From contig JAQVVF010000007.1 in the NCBI GenBank assembly GCA_028699085.1, forward strand, positions 1-59,392: 59,392 bases of DNA, in the 5' to 3' direction. Both the position numbers and the translations under genes were made by a program. Within the stretch, counting starts at the first letter, position 1, and every line of letters starts with the position of its first letter. A model generated the notes under the pieces. That model was not told the DNA's origin and ran no database searches. It saw nothing but the letters and a program-made list of their open reading frames with translations. Of this stretch, positions 30,605 through 40,376 are shown one piece after another. This DNA is from Patescibacteria group bacterium. Lineage in GTDB: Bacteria > Patescibacteriota > JABMPQ01 > JAQVVF01.

Positions 30605-30816
30605 TTAACCAAAATTAAGTTGTAATTATGTTTAAGATTTTTTGTGGAAAAATTATGGTTTGTCATATTTTGAATAATATGGTAATATATTTTTAGATTT
30701 TTGATTGTTAAAAATAAATTAAAAAATTAATAAGCCTATGAAAAAAATAGTTTCAGCAGGCGTTGTTTTGAGGGGTCTTTTTTGATAATTATTTTTTTAT
30801 AATTAATAAAAATATT

Positions 30817-31392
30817 ATGAAGAAATTAATATTTGTATGCTTGTTTGGGGTATTTTTTCTGGCTGGCTTGAAATCTGCAGATGCAGCTATCTCAACTAGC
30901 GATTGGATGTGGTATAAAGATAAAAATGATGGTTATAAGATTAAGATGCCAAAAGATTGGTTTGTGAAAAAATATTATTATCCGGAAATTTATTCTGATG
31001 CTGATCCTTTACGATATACAACATTTAATTCAGCTAATGAAAAATACTATTTACATCTGGGTGTTAAAAAGAATACTCAAAATTTAATGATTGCTTTTCG
31101 GACTGGAATGGGAGTCGGTGATGTGAAAAAAATAAGAACTTTAAAAATAGGCAAGAAAAAAATGTGGGCAAAATTTTGGGCATATGAAAATAAAACAAAA
31201 GAAGTTTTTATAAATTCCGATAAGAATACTTTGAATATTTTAGGCCAATGTATGTATGGTACAGAATATGAATTAGCAGCAATGTTTGAAGCTGGCGATC
31301 AGGTTGATTATATGAATTTAGATATTAAAAGAAGTTTATATGAGTACAAACAAGCAAAAAAAATGCTAAGTACTTTTAAATTATTAAAATAA
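30817..31392 (+). CDS. Secreted hypothetical protein
   Basis: Signal peptide MKKLIFVCLFGVFFLAGLKSADA; DGYKIKMPKDW motif. Confidence 0.75.
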   Translation: MKKLIFVCLFGVFFLAGLKSADAAISTSDWMWYKDKNDGYKIKMPKDWFVKKYYYPEIYSDADPLRYTTFNSANEKYYLHLGVKKNTQNLMIAFRTGMGVGDVKKIRTLKIGKKKMWAKFWAYENKTKEVFINSDKNTLNILGQCMYGTEYELAAMFEAGDQVDYMNLDIKRSLYEYKQAKKMLSTFKLLK

Positions 31393-31413
31393 ATAACTAA
31401 ACAAAACAAAACA

Positions 31414-32358
31414 ATGAAAAAAATTATATTGCTTTTGTTCGGAATTGTCTTCCTTTGTGGATTGACAGTTTCTTTTGCGAAGGCAGAAGTGATTGACGAG
31501 CAGCCTGGAGATTGGATTTATTATGAAAAGAATGGCTATATTTGGGTCGCAGATTTATTGACTGATATGAAGTTTAAACTATTCAAAGGACACATGCCAA
31601 AGTTGTCAGTAAATAAAGAGAAAGTAGCTTATTATAATGGTAATATGAAACCAGCTATTTATAATGTTCTGACTGGTCATCATCGAGCTATTTCTTCATC
31701 TATTGAAACAGCTAATATGCAACCGATTTGGTCACCAAGCGGAAAATATATTGTTTTTAATGGACATACATCGACGAATAATATGTTTGTGGTAATGACC
31801 AATAAAGGTAAAGAAAAAGTGACTTTTGAAGCGATTGGCGATGCTTATTGGGTCAATGACGAAGTTCTTGCATATACTTCAATGCATTCAGTACCGACAC
31901 TTCGACCAAGAGGAGATGGCGGAGGTAATGGTTTTGGGATTTCTAAGATTAATGTTAAGACTGGAAAAATTACGGTTTTACAGATGCCTAATGATTTGAC
32001 TGATTATCTATTGTTTGATGTATTAGGCGGAAAAATTAGATATATAAAATATGTAGTTGAGTCGCAGGCTGGATGGGAAAGTGGAGATTGGGTGTTAAGC
32101 TATTATCGGATGAATAAATATGGCAAAAACCTTGAAGTAGTGAAAGAATTGGTTTATTGGTCAGAAAGAATTAAAAATGTTTTGTCTGATAGATATGAAA
32201 ATTATATGATCAATGATTTTGGAGCGTATCAGAGTACGAAATGGAGATTATTTACAATGCAGAAAAGTTTGGATTCAGATATTGTGGTTTATACAATGCA
32301 TTATCCTCATAAGAATACTTTAAGTAGGATTTTAAAAGGCGATTATCCAACTTGGTAA
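31414..32358 (+). CDS. Secreted TolB/WD40-like propeller protein
   Basis: Signal peptide; IWSPSGKYIVFNGH-type repeats. Confidence 0.7.
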   Translation: MKKIILLLFGIVFLCGLTVSFAKAEVIDEQPGDWIYYEKNGYIWVADLLTDMKFKLFKGHMPKLSVNKEKVAYYNGNMKPAIYNVLTGHHRAISSSIETANMQPIWSPSGKYIVFNGHTSTNNMFVVMTNKGKEKVTFEAIGDAYWVNDEVLAYTSMHSVPTLRPRGDGGGNGFGISKINVKTGKITVLQMPNDLTDYLLFDVLGGKIRYIKYVVESQAGWESGDWVLSYYRMNKYGKNLEVVKELVYWSERIKNVLSDRYENYMINDFGAYQSTKWRLFTMQKSLDSDIVVYTMHYPHKNTLSRILKGDYPTW

Positions 32359-32389
32359 AAAATAAATTTATAATATTAATTTATAAAAA

Positions 32390-34707
32390 ATGAAAAAAAC
32401 AATAATGTTTTTGGCAATTGCTTTTTTGCTTGGGCAGTTTGGTTTTGGGTTTAATTCTTTTGCAGGATCTATTGCTCAGACTGAGACTCAAAGTAAGGCA
32501 GTTGCAACAAATTTAGGATTGTTTGGTGGACAGGCAAATGATATTGCTGTTGATCCAACGAGCAATAATGTATATGTGACAACTATGGCGCCAAATGGTT
32601 TTTTTATTTCTAATGATAATGGTGAGACTTGGCATGGATTGCCAAGTGATGCTAATTATGGGACAGGCAAACAAGTTGAAGTGAATTCAGCCACTGGAGA
32701 TGTTTATGTTCTAATTGGAGATAGTCTTTTGAGAAGTACTGATCAAGGAGCTAATTTCACAGACATTACTGTTAATTTGGGAACAAATAATCCATTAGCC
32801 GATGCAATGCTTTGGGGTAGAAACAAGCTTTTGGTTTCTTTGAATACTGGTTTAAGTCAAAATTTAGCTTTAAGCAGCGATGGCGGAAATACTTTTTCTC
32901 TAATTACTGTTGGTGCAAATGAAAAATTGGGTAGCTTTGCTTTTGCTTCAGACAGTGATACTTTTTATGCGGCATCAGGCTCTACAAGCTCTAGCATGTA
33001 CAAAAGCGTTGATGGTGGTACAACTTGGGCGACAATGAGCTTGCCTGAAAGTATGCAGGTTTCGGCAATGGCAGTTGATCCAAGTGATAATACTCATATC
33101 ATAGTTGGCTCAAGTACTGGCACGACATCCGCAACTTATCAGAAATTTGGCGAGGGAGCATGGTCGGAATTAACAAATAACGGACAAAAGTATCAGCCAA
33201 TTGTATCACATTTGATGGAACAGGGAGGCTTTATATTATGCAATCATATACAACTGATAATGGAACAACTTGGCAACAAATGAGCACCGAGACTCCATTG
33301 TCCAGTATTTATGCAGATCGTTTTGCTTTTGATCCAAATGATGTCAATATTTTGTTTACTAATAGTGTTTATAGTGTGGCAAAAAGTATTAATCGAGGGG
33401 TTACCTGGACTGATGAAGCAGAGGGAATTACTTCTGTCAAAGTTTATGATATTGCTCAAACTAATAATAAAGCAGTGGTTTGGATTGCTGCTAATGGTGG
33501 TTTGGGTAAAACAACAAATTTTACTGCAACTAGTCCGACATGGGAATATCCAGTTAGTGGTACTGGAGGAACACAAGTATATGCAGTTTGGGTTCATCCA
33601 ACAGATTCAAATATAGTTTTATTTGGAACTCGTAATTATATTATGAAGAGTACAGACGGTGGTATTACTTTTAGTACTGTAGCAACAATAGGTAATGAAG
33701 ATCCAGGTCCGGGAAATATTATGGAAATTGTATCAGTACCAGACAAGAAAAATGTTATATATGCTGCATTTAAAGATGATAGTTTGTCGCAAACTGATTA
33801 TGGATATGTTTATAAAAGTACTGATACAGGTTCTACTTGGAGTAATATTGATCTTCCCCATAATGCTCCGGCAACTTCAATTGCTATAACTGGTGACCAT
33901 GATGTTTTTGTTGGATGTAGCAGTTTTGATAGAGATGCTTATGTAGGAATTTATAAATATTCCAGCCATAAATGGTCAAAGATTAAAGGTAAAACAAAAA
34001 ATTTACCAATAACAAGTATTCTAGCTGATCCAAAAGACGCAAATATAATTTTTGCGACTGCAAATGCTGGTACAGGAAATGGAAACACAGAAGGAAGTGG
34101 TCTTTATAAGACAACTGATAATGGTTTGACTTGGACTCAAATAACATCTGGTTTGGAAAATGTTAACAACTTGGATACTTTGACAATTCAAACGTCAACT
34201 TCTCCGCACACATTATATTTGGTTGGGCAGGCAAATTTGAATGGCGCGATTTATAAATCAAGCGATGGTGGAGAGACATGGGGTAAATTTTATGAAGGAT
34301 TAAAACAAGAATCTTTTTACGCATTATTGTTTGATGATTTAATGGCTGGTAATGATCGTGGCTTGTATGGTTTGAAATCTAGAGCTAGTTTGAGTTTTGT
34401 TTCGTCAGCTAAAAAAGTAAATAAAGGACAAGTGGTTGATTTTGCGATTACGTTAAAAGACAAAACAACAAAAAAGAAATTAAAAAACAAAACAGTTAGA
34501 ATTTATAAAGTAATTGTCAAAAAAAATAAAACTGTTAGAAAATATTTAGCTAAAGTAAGAACTGATAATAATGGTAAGGCAATTTTTAAAATTAGAATTA
34601 CAAAAAAGATGAGTTTCAAGGCAAAATGGAAACCGACAAAGAAAAAAGTAAAACGAGAATATGCTACCTCTTGGTCGAAAAAAGTAAAAATTAAAATTAA
34701 TAAGTAG
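32390..34707 (+). pseudogene. BNR/sortilin-like secreted repeat protein split by a frameshift (ORFs 32390-33283 and 33238-34707)
   Basis: BNR-type repeats (SNDNGETWHGLP, SVDGGTTWATMSLP, SSDGGETWGKFYEGL) in both ORFs; adding one A in the A4 run at 33186-33189 joins the frames as ...GQKVSANCITFDGTGRLYIMQSYTTDNGTTW... Confidence 0.75.
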
Positions 34708-34784
34708 AATATTAATAATTTTAATTTGAAGAATACTTTTATGCTATGGTTGTTGTTTGCTATTATTAAGTAATATTAAAAAAT

Positions 34785-36011
34785 ATGATAATTAGAAGGA
34801 TTGTAATAATTCTTATAGCTATTATTACATTGTCGGCTGTTAATTATAAGGCAGAAGCAAAAACTTTAAAATTAGATTTAAGCAAGCTTCATTTTGGTTC
34901 TCAAGATCCAAGTAGCCAATCCATGCCAAGCAATCTTGAAATGGGTCGGCCGACATGGATTTTTAATTGGAATTATATTGAGAATAAAAAAGGAATTTTT
35001 GATTGGACAGATGCGGATAAGGAAGTGAAAAGATTCCAAAAGAAAAAGTTTAAAATTTTAGGTGTTATTATTCCATATGCGACTTGGGATCAAAAGCAGA
35101 GAAAAAGCTATAAGGAGTGTAAATCAATTTATCCTGAAGCAACGAAGTGGGGTGTCAAATATGTTTGTAATCCAGTAGATTGGGTAGCATATAAAAATTT
35201 TATAACTAAAATAGTTGATCGTTACGATGGTGATGGTAAAAATGATATGCCGGGTTTAAAAATTCCAGTAAGAATGTGGGAAGTGGTTAATGAACCAGAA
35301 TTTCAGGGGTATTATTATTTTGGATCTGCTACTAGTTATGCAAAATTATTGAAAACAACTTATGAAACTGTTAAAGCAGAAGATAAAAAAGCAAAAGTTA
35401 TAAATGGTGGGATTGCAGGTATGACATCGGACATTGATTTTTGGCAGAAGGTGTTTAATAAAAAGGCAGGTCGTAAATTTAATGCCGTTAGTTATCACTG
35501 CATATCTTGTAGCTCAGAGATGGCAACTGTTGATTTATTTAACCAATGGCGATCAGGTATGAAAATAGCTAACAAAAAAATATGGTTAACTGAATGGCAA
35601 ATTGGTAATTTTGATGGGACAATGACTGATTCTGAAGCTTCGTTAATATTAGTAAAAGGTGCTTCTTATGCATTTGCACATAATGTGACAAAGATTTTTA
35701 TGGTGGAATTTGATTATTTACAGGATTATACTTTATCAAAATTGGCTTATGGAAATTTGGTTTCAAAACTGAAGAATTTTAAATCCGTTAATGTTAATAC
35801 AGAGATATTAGGATTGAATGATAAAATTGATGTCGGCGTATATGAATTTACAAAGCAGGATGATAGTAAGGTGCTGATTGCTTGGGGTAGTGGAACATTG
35901 ACGATTGGAGGTACTATTATCTCAGCAATAGATATATACGGTAATATAGTGAATATTGAAAATAATATTGCAAATTTAGGAGAAACGCCGTTAATTATTG
36001 AAACTAGATAA
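34785..36011 (+). CDS. Secreted clan-A-like glycoside hydrolase (TIM-barrel)
   Basis: Signal peptide; GIFDWTDADKEV, MWEVVNEPEFQGYY (putative acid/base), KKIWLTEWQIG (putative nucleophile). Confidence 0.78.
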   Translation: MIIRRIVIILIAIITLSAVNYKAEAKTLKLDLSKLHFGSQDPSSQSMPSNLEMGRPTWIFNWNYIENKKGIFDWTDADKEVKRFQKKKFKILGVIIPYATWDQKQRKSYKECKSIYPEATKWGVKYVCNPVDWVAYKNFITKIVDRYDGDGKNDMPGLKIPVRMWEVVNEPEFQGYYYFGSATSYAKLLKTTYETVKAEDKKAKVINGGIAGMTSDIDFWQKVFNKKAGRKFNAVSYHCISCSSEMATVDLFNQWRSGMKIANKKIWLTEWQIGNFDGTMTDSEASLILVKGASYAFAHNVTKIFMVEFDYLQDYTLSKLAYGNLVSKLKNFKSVNVNTEILGLNDKIDVGVYEFTKQDDSKVLIAWGSGTLTIGGTIISAIDIYGNIVNIENNIANLGETPLIIETR

Positions 36012-36040
36012 TGAAGCGATAAGTTTAAATTTGAGATTGT

Positions 36041-36084
36041 AAAAAGCAATAAAATGCGACAAATATCGCATTTTATTGCTTTTT
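36041..36084 (+). terminator. Long-stem terminator
   Basis: 19-bp perfect stem aaaaagcaataaaatgcga / tcgcattttattgcttttt. Confidence 0.75.
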
Positions 36085-36139
36085 TAAGTAATTTTGCTAT
36101 TATTGCTTAATTGACTGTTGTTATTTTTGATAACAACGA

Positions 36140-36340
36140 ATGGATAATAAACTTATGCCAAATGATAAAGTAACAATAAAAATTCCAAGACCGCTTTATG
36201 TTAAGCTGAAAAGGATTGTTAAAGAAACTGGTTTTGAATCAGTGACAGATTTTGTTGTTTATTGTATGAGAGATATTGCAATAGGAAAAGAAGGCGAAGA
36301 TATAAAAGAGAGATTAAAAAAGCTTGGCTATCTAAAATAA
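36140..36340 (+). CDS. Ribbon-helix-helix (CopG/Arc-like) small protein
   Basis: VTIKIPRPLYVKLKRIVKETGFESVTDFVVYCMRDI. Confidence 0.7.
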   Translation: MDNKLMPNDKVTIKIPRPLYVKLKRIVKETGFESVTDFVVYCMRDIAIGKEGEDIKERLKKLGYLK

Positions 36341-36379
36341 TTGAATTTATTAATTATCCACAGGCGAGTATTTTCATTG

Positions 36380-36406
36380 CACTCTAATTGTAGTATAGTT
36401 AGAGTG
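36380..36406. promoter_or_regulatory. Dyad operator candidate overlapping a predicted -10
   Basis: CACTCTAA-N11-TTAGAGTG; TTTTCA-N17-TATAGT promoter-like hexamers, the -10 lying partly in the spacer. Confidence 0.5.
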
Positions 36407-36428
36407 TTATTAATTTAAGTTGAATAAA

Positions 36429-37454
36429 ATGAAAAAAGCAAAAGTGTTATTGCTGGCTCTTGTCTTAGCGCTAGGAGGAATGGTGCTGGTTGGAGCTGGC
36501 TGTAAAAATGGAGGAGACGACAAAAAACAGACGACAGTAAAGTTGGGATATTTTCCTAACATTACACATTCGCAAGCATTAGTTGGAACTTCTAATGGCA
36601 AGTTCCAAGAAAGTTTGGGGAGCGATGTAAAATTAGATGTAAAAACATTCAATGCTGGTCCGACTGAAATTGAAGCTTTATTTGCTGGTGAAATTGATCT
36701 AGGCTATATTGGGCCAAGTCCAGCAGTAAATGGCTATATTAAATCAAATGGCGAGTCTCTTCGAATTATTTCTGGTGCAACTTCTGGTGCTGCAGTATTA
36801 GTTTTACAAAAAGATTTAGCAGAGCAATTTAAAAAAGATGGTGCAAAAGCTTTGGAAGGAAAGAAAATTGCATCTCCACAACAAGGAAATACACAAGACA
36901 TTTCTTTAAGACATTATATTAAAGAAAATAATTTGAAGAATGTGGAAATTGTACCAATTGCTAATGCTGATCAATTGACAATGTTTTCTCAAAAACAATT
37001 AGATGGTTCTTGGGCTCCAGAACCTTGGGGAGCAAGATTAGTTAAAGAAGCTGAAGGTGCCATTTCCATTGACGAAAGAATTTTGTGGCCAAATAAAAAA
37101 TTCTGTGTTGCAAATGTAATTGTAAGTACAAAATTTTTGGAAGAACATCCTGATTTAGTAAAGAGATTCTTGCAAGCACATGTTGATTTAACTGAATGGA
37201 TTAATGAAAATCCAATTGAGGCGCAAAAAATTGTTAATTCAGAAATTGAAAAGTTAACAACGAAGAAATTAGCTGAGGATGTATTGGCATCTGCTTGGGA
37301 GAGAATGGATGTAACTGTTAATCCATTGAAAGATACTGTAACTACATTTTCAGGATGGGCATTTGATGCAGGATTCTTGGGAGATAAAAAGCCTGATTTA
37401 TCGAATCTTTATGATTTAAATATTTTGAATGAGATTACGGGTCAGAAATATTAA
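36429..37454 (+). CDS. ABC transporter substrate-binding lipoprotein, nitrate/sulfonate/taurine (SsuA/NMT1-like) family
   Basis: Lipobox LVGAGC; VKLGYFPNITHSQALVG...EIDLGYIGPSPAVNGY...GSWAPEPWG. Confidence 0.88.
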   Translation: MKKAKVLLLALVLALGGMVLVGAGCKNGGDDKKQTTVKLGYFPNITHSQALVGTSNGKFQESLGSDVKLDVKTFNAGPTEIEALFAGEIDLGYIGPSPAVNGYIKSNGESLRIISGATSGAAVLVLQKDLAEQFKKDGAKALEGKKIASPQQGNTQDISLRHYIKENNLKNVEIVPIANADQLTMFSQKQLDGSWAPEPWGARLVKEAEGAISIDERILWPNKKFCVANVIVSTKFLEEHPDLVKRFLQAHVDLTEWINENPIEAQKIVNSEIEKLTTKKLAEDVLASAWERMDVTVNPLKDTVTTFSGWAFDAGFLGDKKPDLSNLYDLNILNEITGQKY

Positions 37455-37455
37455 A

Positions 37456-37497
37456 CTATACTAATTAGCGCTAATCGCACTAATTAACACTAATATT
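37456..37497. repeat. Degenerate CTAAT-N array
   Basis: actaattagcgctaatcgcactaattaacactaat. Confidence 0.55.
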
Positions 37498-37526
37498 TTG
37501 ATTAAGATTATTTTGTTAATATTCAA

Positions 37527-38258
37527 ATGAGATTACGAATTAGAAATATCCGGAAAAATTTTAAGACCAAAAATGGATCTGTTTGTGCATTAGACAATAT
37601 CAATTTAGATATCCAACCAGGTGAATTTGTTTGCCTGGTTGGACCGTCTGGATGTGGTAAGTCAACATTGTTGAATATCATGGCAGGATTGGAAAAACAA
37701 GATTCTGGAAGAATAAAGGTTGACGGAAAAATTGGTCTAATGTTTCAAGAGCCGGCATTATTTCCTTGGCTAAAAGTAAAAGATAATGTCGGTTTTGGCT
37801 TGAAAATAAAAAAACTTGAAAAGCAAAAGCAAGAAAAATTTATAGATGCGCATTTAAAAATGGTTCATCTGCAAAATTTTGCAGAATCATATCCTCATGA
37901 ATTATCAGGTGGAATGAAACAAAGAGTTGCTCTCGCTCGAACTCTTATTTTAAATCCAGATATATTATTAATGGATGAACCCTTTGCAGCACTTGATGCA
38001 CAAACGCGCGAAATATTATATAAGGAATTACAAAATATTTGGCAATTAACCAAAAAAACAGTAGTTTTTGTAACTCATAATGTTAGAGAGGCAGTATGTT
38101 TGGGTGATAGAGTTGTTGTTTTTAGTGCGCGACCTGGAAGAATTAAAAAGATTTTTGATGTTGATTTAAGCAGACCGAGAGATTTGGGTAATTTGGAATT
38201 GATTAAAATGAGCAATAAAATTATGGATGTTTTGAAATCTGAAATTAAAGAATTGTAA
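37527..38258 (+). CDS. ABC transporter ATPase (SsuB/TauB-like)
   Basis: Walker A GPSGCGKST, LSGGMKQRVALARTL, ILLMDEPFAALDAQTRE. Confidence 0.93.
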   Translation: MRLRIRNIRKNFKTKNGSVCALDNINLDIQPGEFVCLVGPSGCGKSTLLNIMAGLEKQDSGRIKVDGKIGLMFQEPALFPWLKVKDNVGFGLKIKKLEKQKQEKFIDAHLKMVHLQNFAESYPHELSGGMKQRVALARTLILNPDILLMDEPFAALDAQTREILYKELQNIWQLTKKTVVFVTHNVREAVCLGDRVVVFSARPGRIKKIFDVDLSRPRDLGNLELIKMSNKIMDVLKSEIKEL

Positions 38259-38262
38259 AAAT

Positions 38263-38291
38263 GTAGAGACGTTGTATTGCAACGTCTCTAC
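38263..38291. repeat. Intergenic palindrome GTAGAGACGTTG family
   Basis: GTAGAGACGTTG-tattg-CAACGTCTCTAC. Confidence 0.7.
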
Positions 38292-38319
38292 AATATTGAT
38301 TTAAAAATATTGAATATCG

Positions 38320-39105
38320 ATGCAAAATATTTTTACGAAAAAAAGAGTGAAAAGTGTTGTAATCAAAATATTATTTTTGATATTTTTGATATTTTTGTGG
38401 TGGTTAGTTTTTAAATTAGAAATTTGGACACCTTGGCTTTTTCCAGATCCAGTTACTGTTGGGAAGACAATGATGAAAGGATTTTCTAACGGTACAATTT
38501 GGATGGGGATTATGATTAGCATGAAAAGAATTTTTATTGGTTTTGGATTTTCGTTACTTTTTGGTGGGCTGTTGGGATTTTTATTAGCCAAGATTAAAAT
38601 TCTTGATGAGACAGTAGGCTTTTTGGTATTAGGTTTGCAGACATTGCCGTCTATCTGCTGGTTGCCTTTGGCTTTGCTTTGGTTTGGATTAAACGAACAG
38701 GCGATTATTTTTGTTGTTATAATGGGATGTATTTTAAGCATTACAATTTCTGTAGAAAGCGCAGTTAAATCAATTCCGCCAATTTTTATCAGAGCAGGAA
38801 AAATGTTGGGGGCTGAAGGTTTTAGTCTTTATCGCTATGTTATTTTTCCAGCAATTTTACCTTCATTAATTACTGGTATCAAGCAAGGCTGGTCATTTGC
38901 TTGGAGATCTTTAATGTCTGGTGAAATGTTGTTTATTACTGTTGGTCTTGGCCAATTATTGATGATGGGTCGTGAACTTAATGATATGTCACAAGTAATG
39001 GCAATTATGTTGGTAATTATTATAATTGGAATTATTTTTGATAAATTGGTGTTTGGGGTGTGGGAAAATAATTTGAGAAGGAAGTGGGGATTGGTTAAAA
39101 GTTAG
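38320..39105 (+). CDS. ABC transporter permease (SsuC/TauC-like)
   Basis: Multi-TM; EAA-loop-like GAEGFSLYRYVIFPAILPSLITGIKQGWSFAWRSLMSGEML. Confidence 0.9.
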   Translation: MQNIFTKKRVKSVVIKILFLIFLIFLWWLVFKLEIWTPWLFPDPVTVGKTMMKGFSNGTIWMGIMISMKRIFIGFGFSLLFGGLLGFLLAKIKILDETVGFLVLGLQTLPSICWLPLALLWFGLNEQAIIFVVIMGCILSITISVESAVKSIPPIFIRAGKMLGAEGFSLYRYVIFPAILPSLITGIKQGWSFAWRSLMSGEMLFITVGLGQLLMMGRELNDMSQVMAIMLVIIIIGIIFDKLVFGVWENNLRRKWGLVKS

Positions 39106-39163
39106 ACTAGCTAGATTTGTTAGACTGGTTAAACGAACTATAAAATTAATAATAAAGATAAAT

Positions 39164-39184
39164 CCAGATTACTGGATTTTTTGA
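39164..39184 (+). terminator. Rho-independent terminator
   Basis: aatccag-atta-ctggattttttg. Confidence 0.75.
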
Positions 39185-39227
39185 TTAGTATTGATAAATA
39201 AGGTAAAATGATGTAGAATAAGAAATT

Positions 39228-40241
39228 ATGAATATTGAAGAACTAAAAAATTGGTTGAAAGAAAACAACGCACCTGAATTTAGATTCAAGCAAATTTATC
39301 AGGCGAAATTTTTTAATTTAGCTACAAATTTTGAAGAAATTACATCTTTGTCAAAATTTTTGCGGGAAAAATTGAATGAAATTTTTTCTTTTTCCTCATT
39401 AAAAATAAATACTTTAAAAGAAGCAAATAATAAGAAAGTTTATAAAGCTTTATTTAATTTAGAAGATAATGAGCAGATAGAAAGCGTGTTGATGATGGAA
39501 GATGAGAGAAGAACAGTTTGTATTTCTTCCCAAGTTGGCTGTCCAATGGGCTGTTTGTTTTGCGCAACTGGTGATTTAGGTTTTAAGCGAAATTTAGAAA
39601 TAGAAGAAATTTTTGATCAAGTACTATTTTGGGCAAGATATTTGAAAGAAAAAAATCTGGGGAAATTAACAAATTTAGTTGTAATGGGCATGGGCGAGCC
39701 ATTTTTGAATTATGATAGTGTTTTAGGCGCTTTAAAAATCTTGAATGATGAAAAAGGTTTTAATTTTGGTCAGCGAAGAATGTCAATTTCAACTTGCGGA
39801 ATTGTACCTGGAATAGAAAAATTTACAGCTGAAAATTGCCAAGTGAATTTAGCAATTTCGTTGCATGCTCCAAATGATTTTTTGCGATCAAAAATAATGC
39901 CAGTAAATAAAAAATATCCGCTTCAAGTTTTGATGCCTGCTTGTTTTGATTATGTGAATAAAACTAATAGAAAATTAATGTTTGAATACGTGATGTTGAA
40001 AGGCTTTAACGATAGTCAAGGTCAAGCAAAAGAACTAGCTGATCTTCTAGTCCATCCATTGTTTCATGTCAATTTAATTAAATATAATTATACTAATTCT
40101 AAATTTGGAGCCTCTGATGATCGAGCGATCTTCTTTTTTCAGCAAGAATTAAATAAAAATGGAGTTAGCTGTACTGTCAGAAAAAGTATGGGTGAAGAAA
40201 TTTGGGCTGGATGTGGACAGCTGAAGTTAAAAAGTTCATAA
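39228..40241 (+). CDS. rlmN: 23S rRNA (adenine2503-C2)-methyltransferase RlmN
   Basis: Radical SAM CPMGCLFCATGDLGFKRNL; GMGEPFLNYDSV. Confidence 0.95.
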   Translation: MNIEELKNWLKENNAPEFRFKQIYQAKFFNLATNFEEITSLSKFLREKLNEIFSFSSLKINTLKEANNKKVYKALFNLEDNEQIESVLMMEDERRTVCISSQVGCPMGCLFCATGDLGFKRNLEIEEIFDQVLFWARYLKEKNLGKLTNLVVMGMGEPFLNYDSVLGALKILNDEKGFNFGQRRMSISTCGIVPGIEKFTAENCQVNLAISLHAPNDFLRSKIMPVNKKYPLQVLMPACFDYVNKTNRKLMFEYVMLKGFNDSQGQAKELADLLVHPLFHVNLIKYNYTNSKFGASDDRAIFFFQQELNKNGVSCTVRKSMGEEIWAGCGQLKLKSS

Positions 40242-40308
40242 AGTTATAAAGTTTATAAAGTAAAATATTTTTTACTTAGTGGATATTTTTTGTCTGTGCA
40301 TAACTTTT

Positions 40309-40350
40309 TTGACATTCTGTGGGGGGGGGGGGGGTAAGATATAGTAGAAT
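40309..40350 (+). promoter_or_regulatory. Promoter-like region containing a G14 homopolymer
   Basis: TTGACA (40309-40314), ttctgt, G14 (40321-40334), then TAAGAT/TATAGT/TAGAAT -10-like hexamers. Confidence 0.65.
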
Positions 40351-40376
40351 ATTAAAAACTTTTTATAAAAAATAAA

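Noticed and set aside
30738-30785. Small ORF MKKIVSAGVVLRGLF
   Set aside because: Only 15 codons; could be a gene fragment or chance; no further support.
40321-40334. Poly-G as a scaffolding or adapter artefact
   Set aside because: Two independent tracts of 14 and 15 lie in similar upstream contexts with continuous flanking sequence; an artefact is possible but less likely. Exact length remains uncertain.
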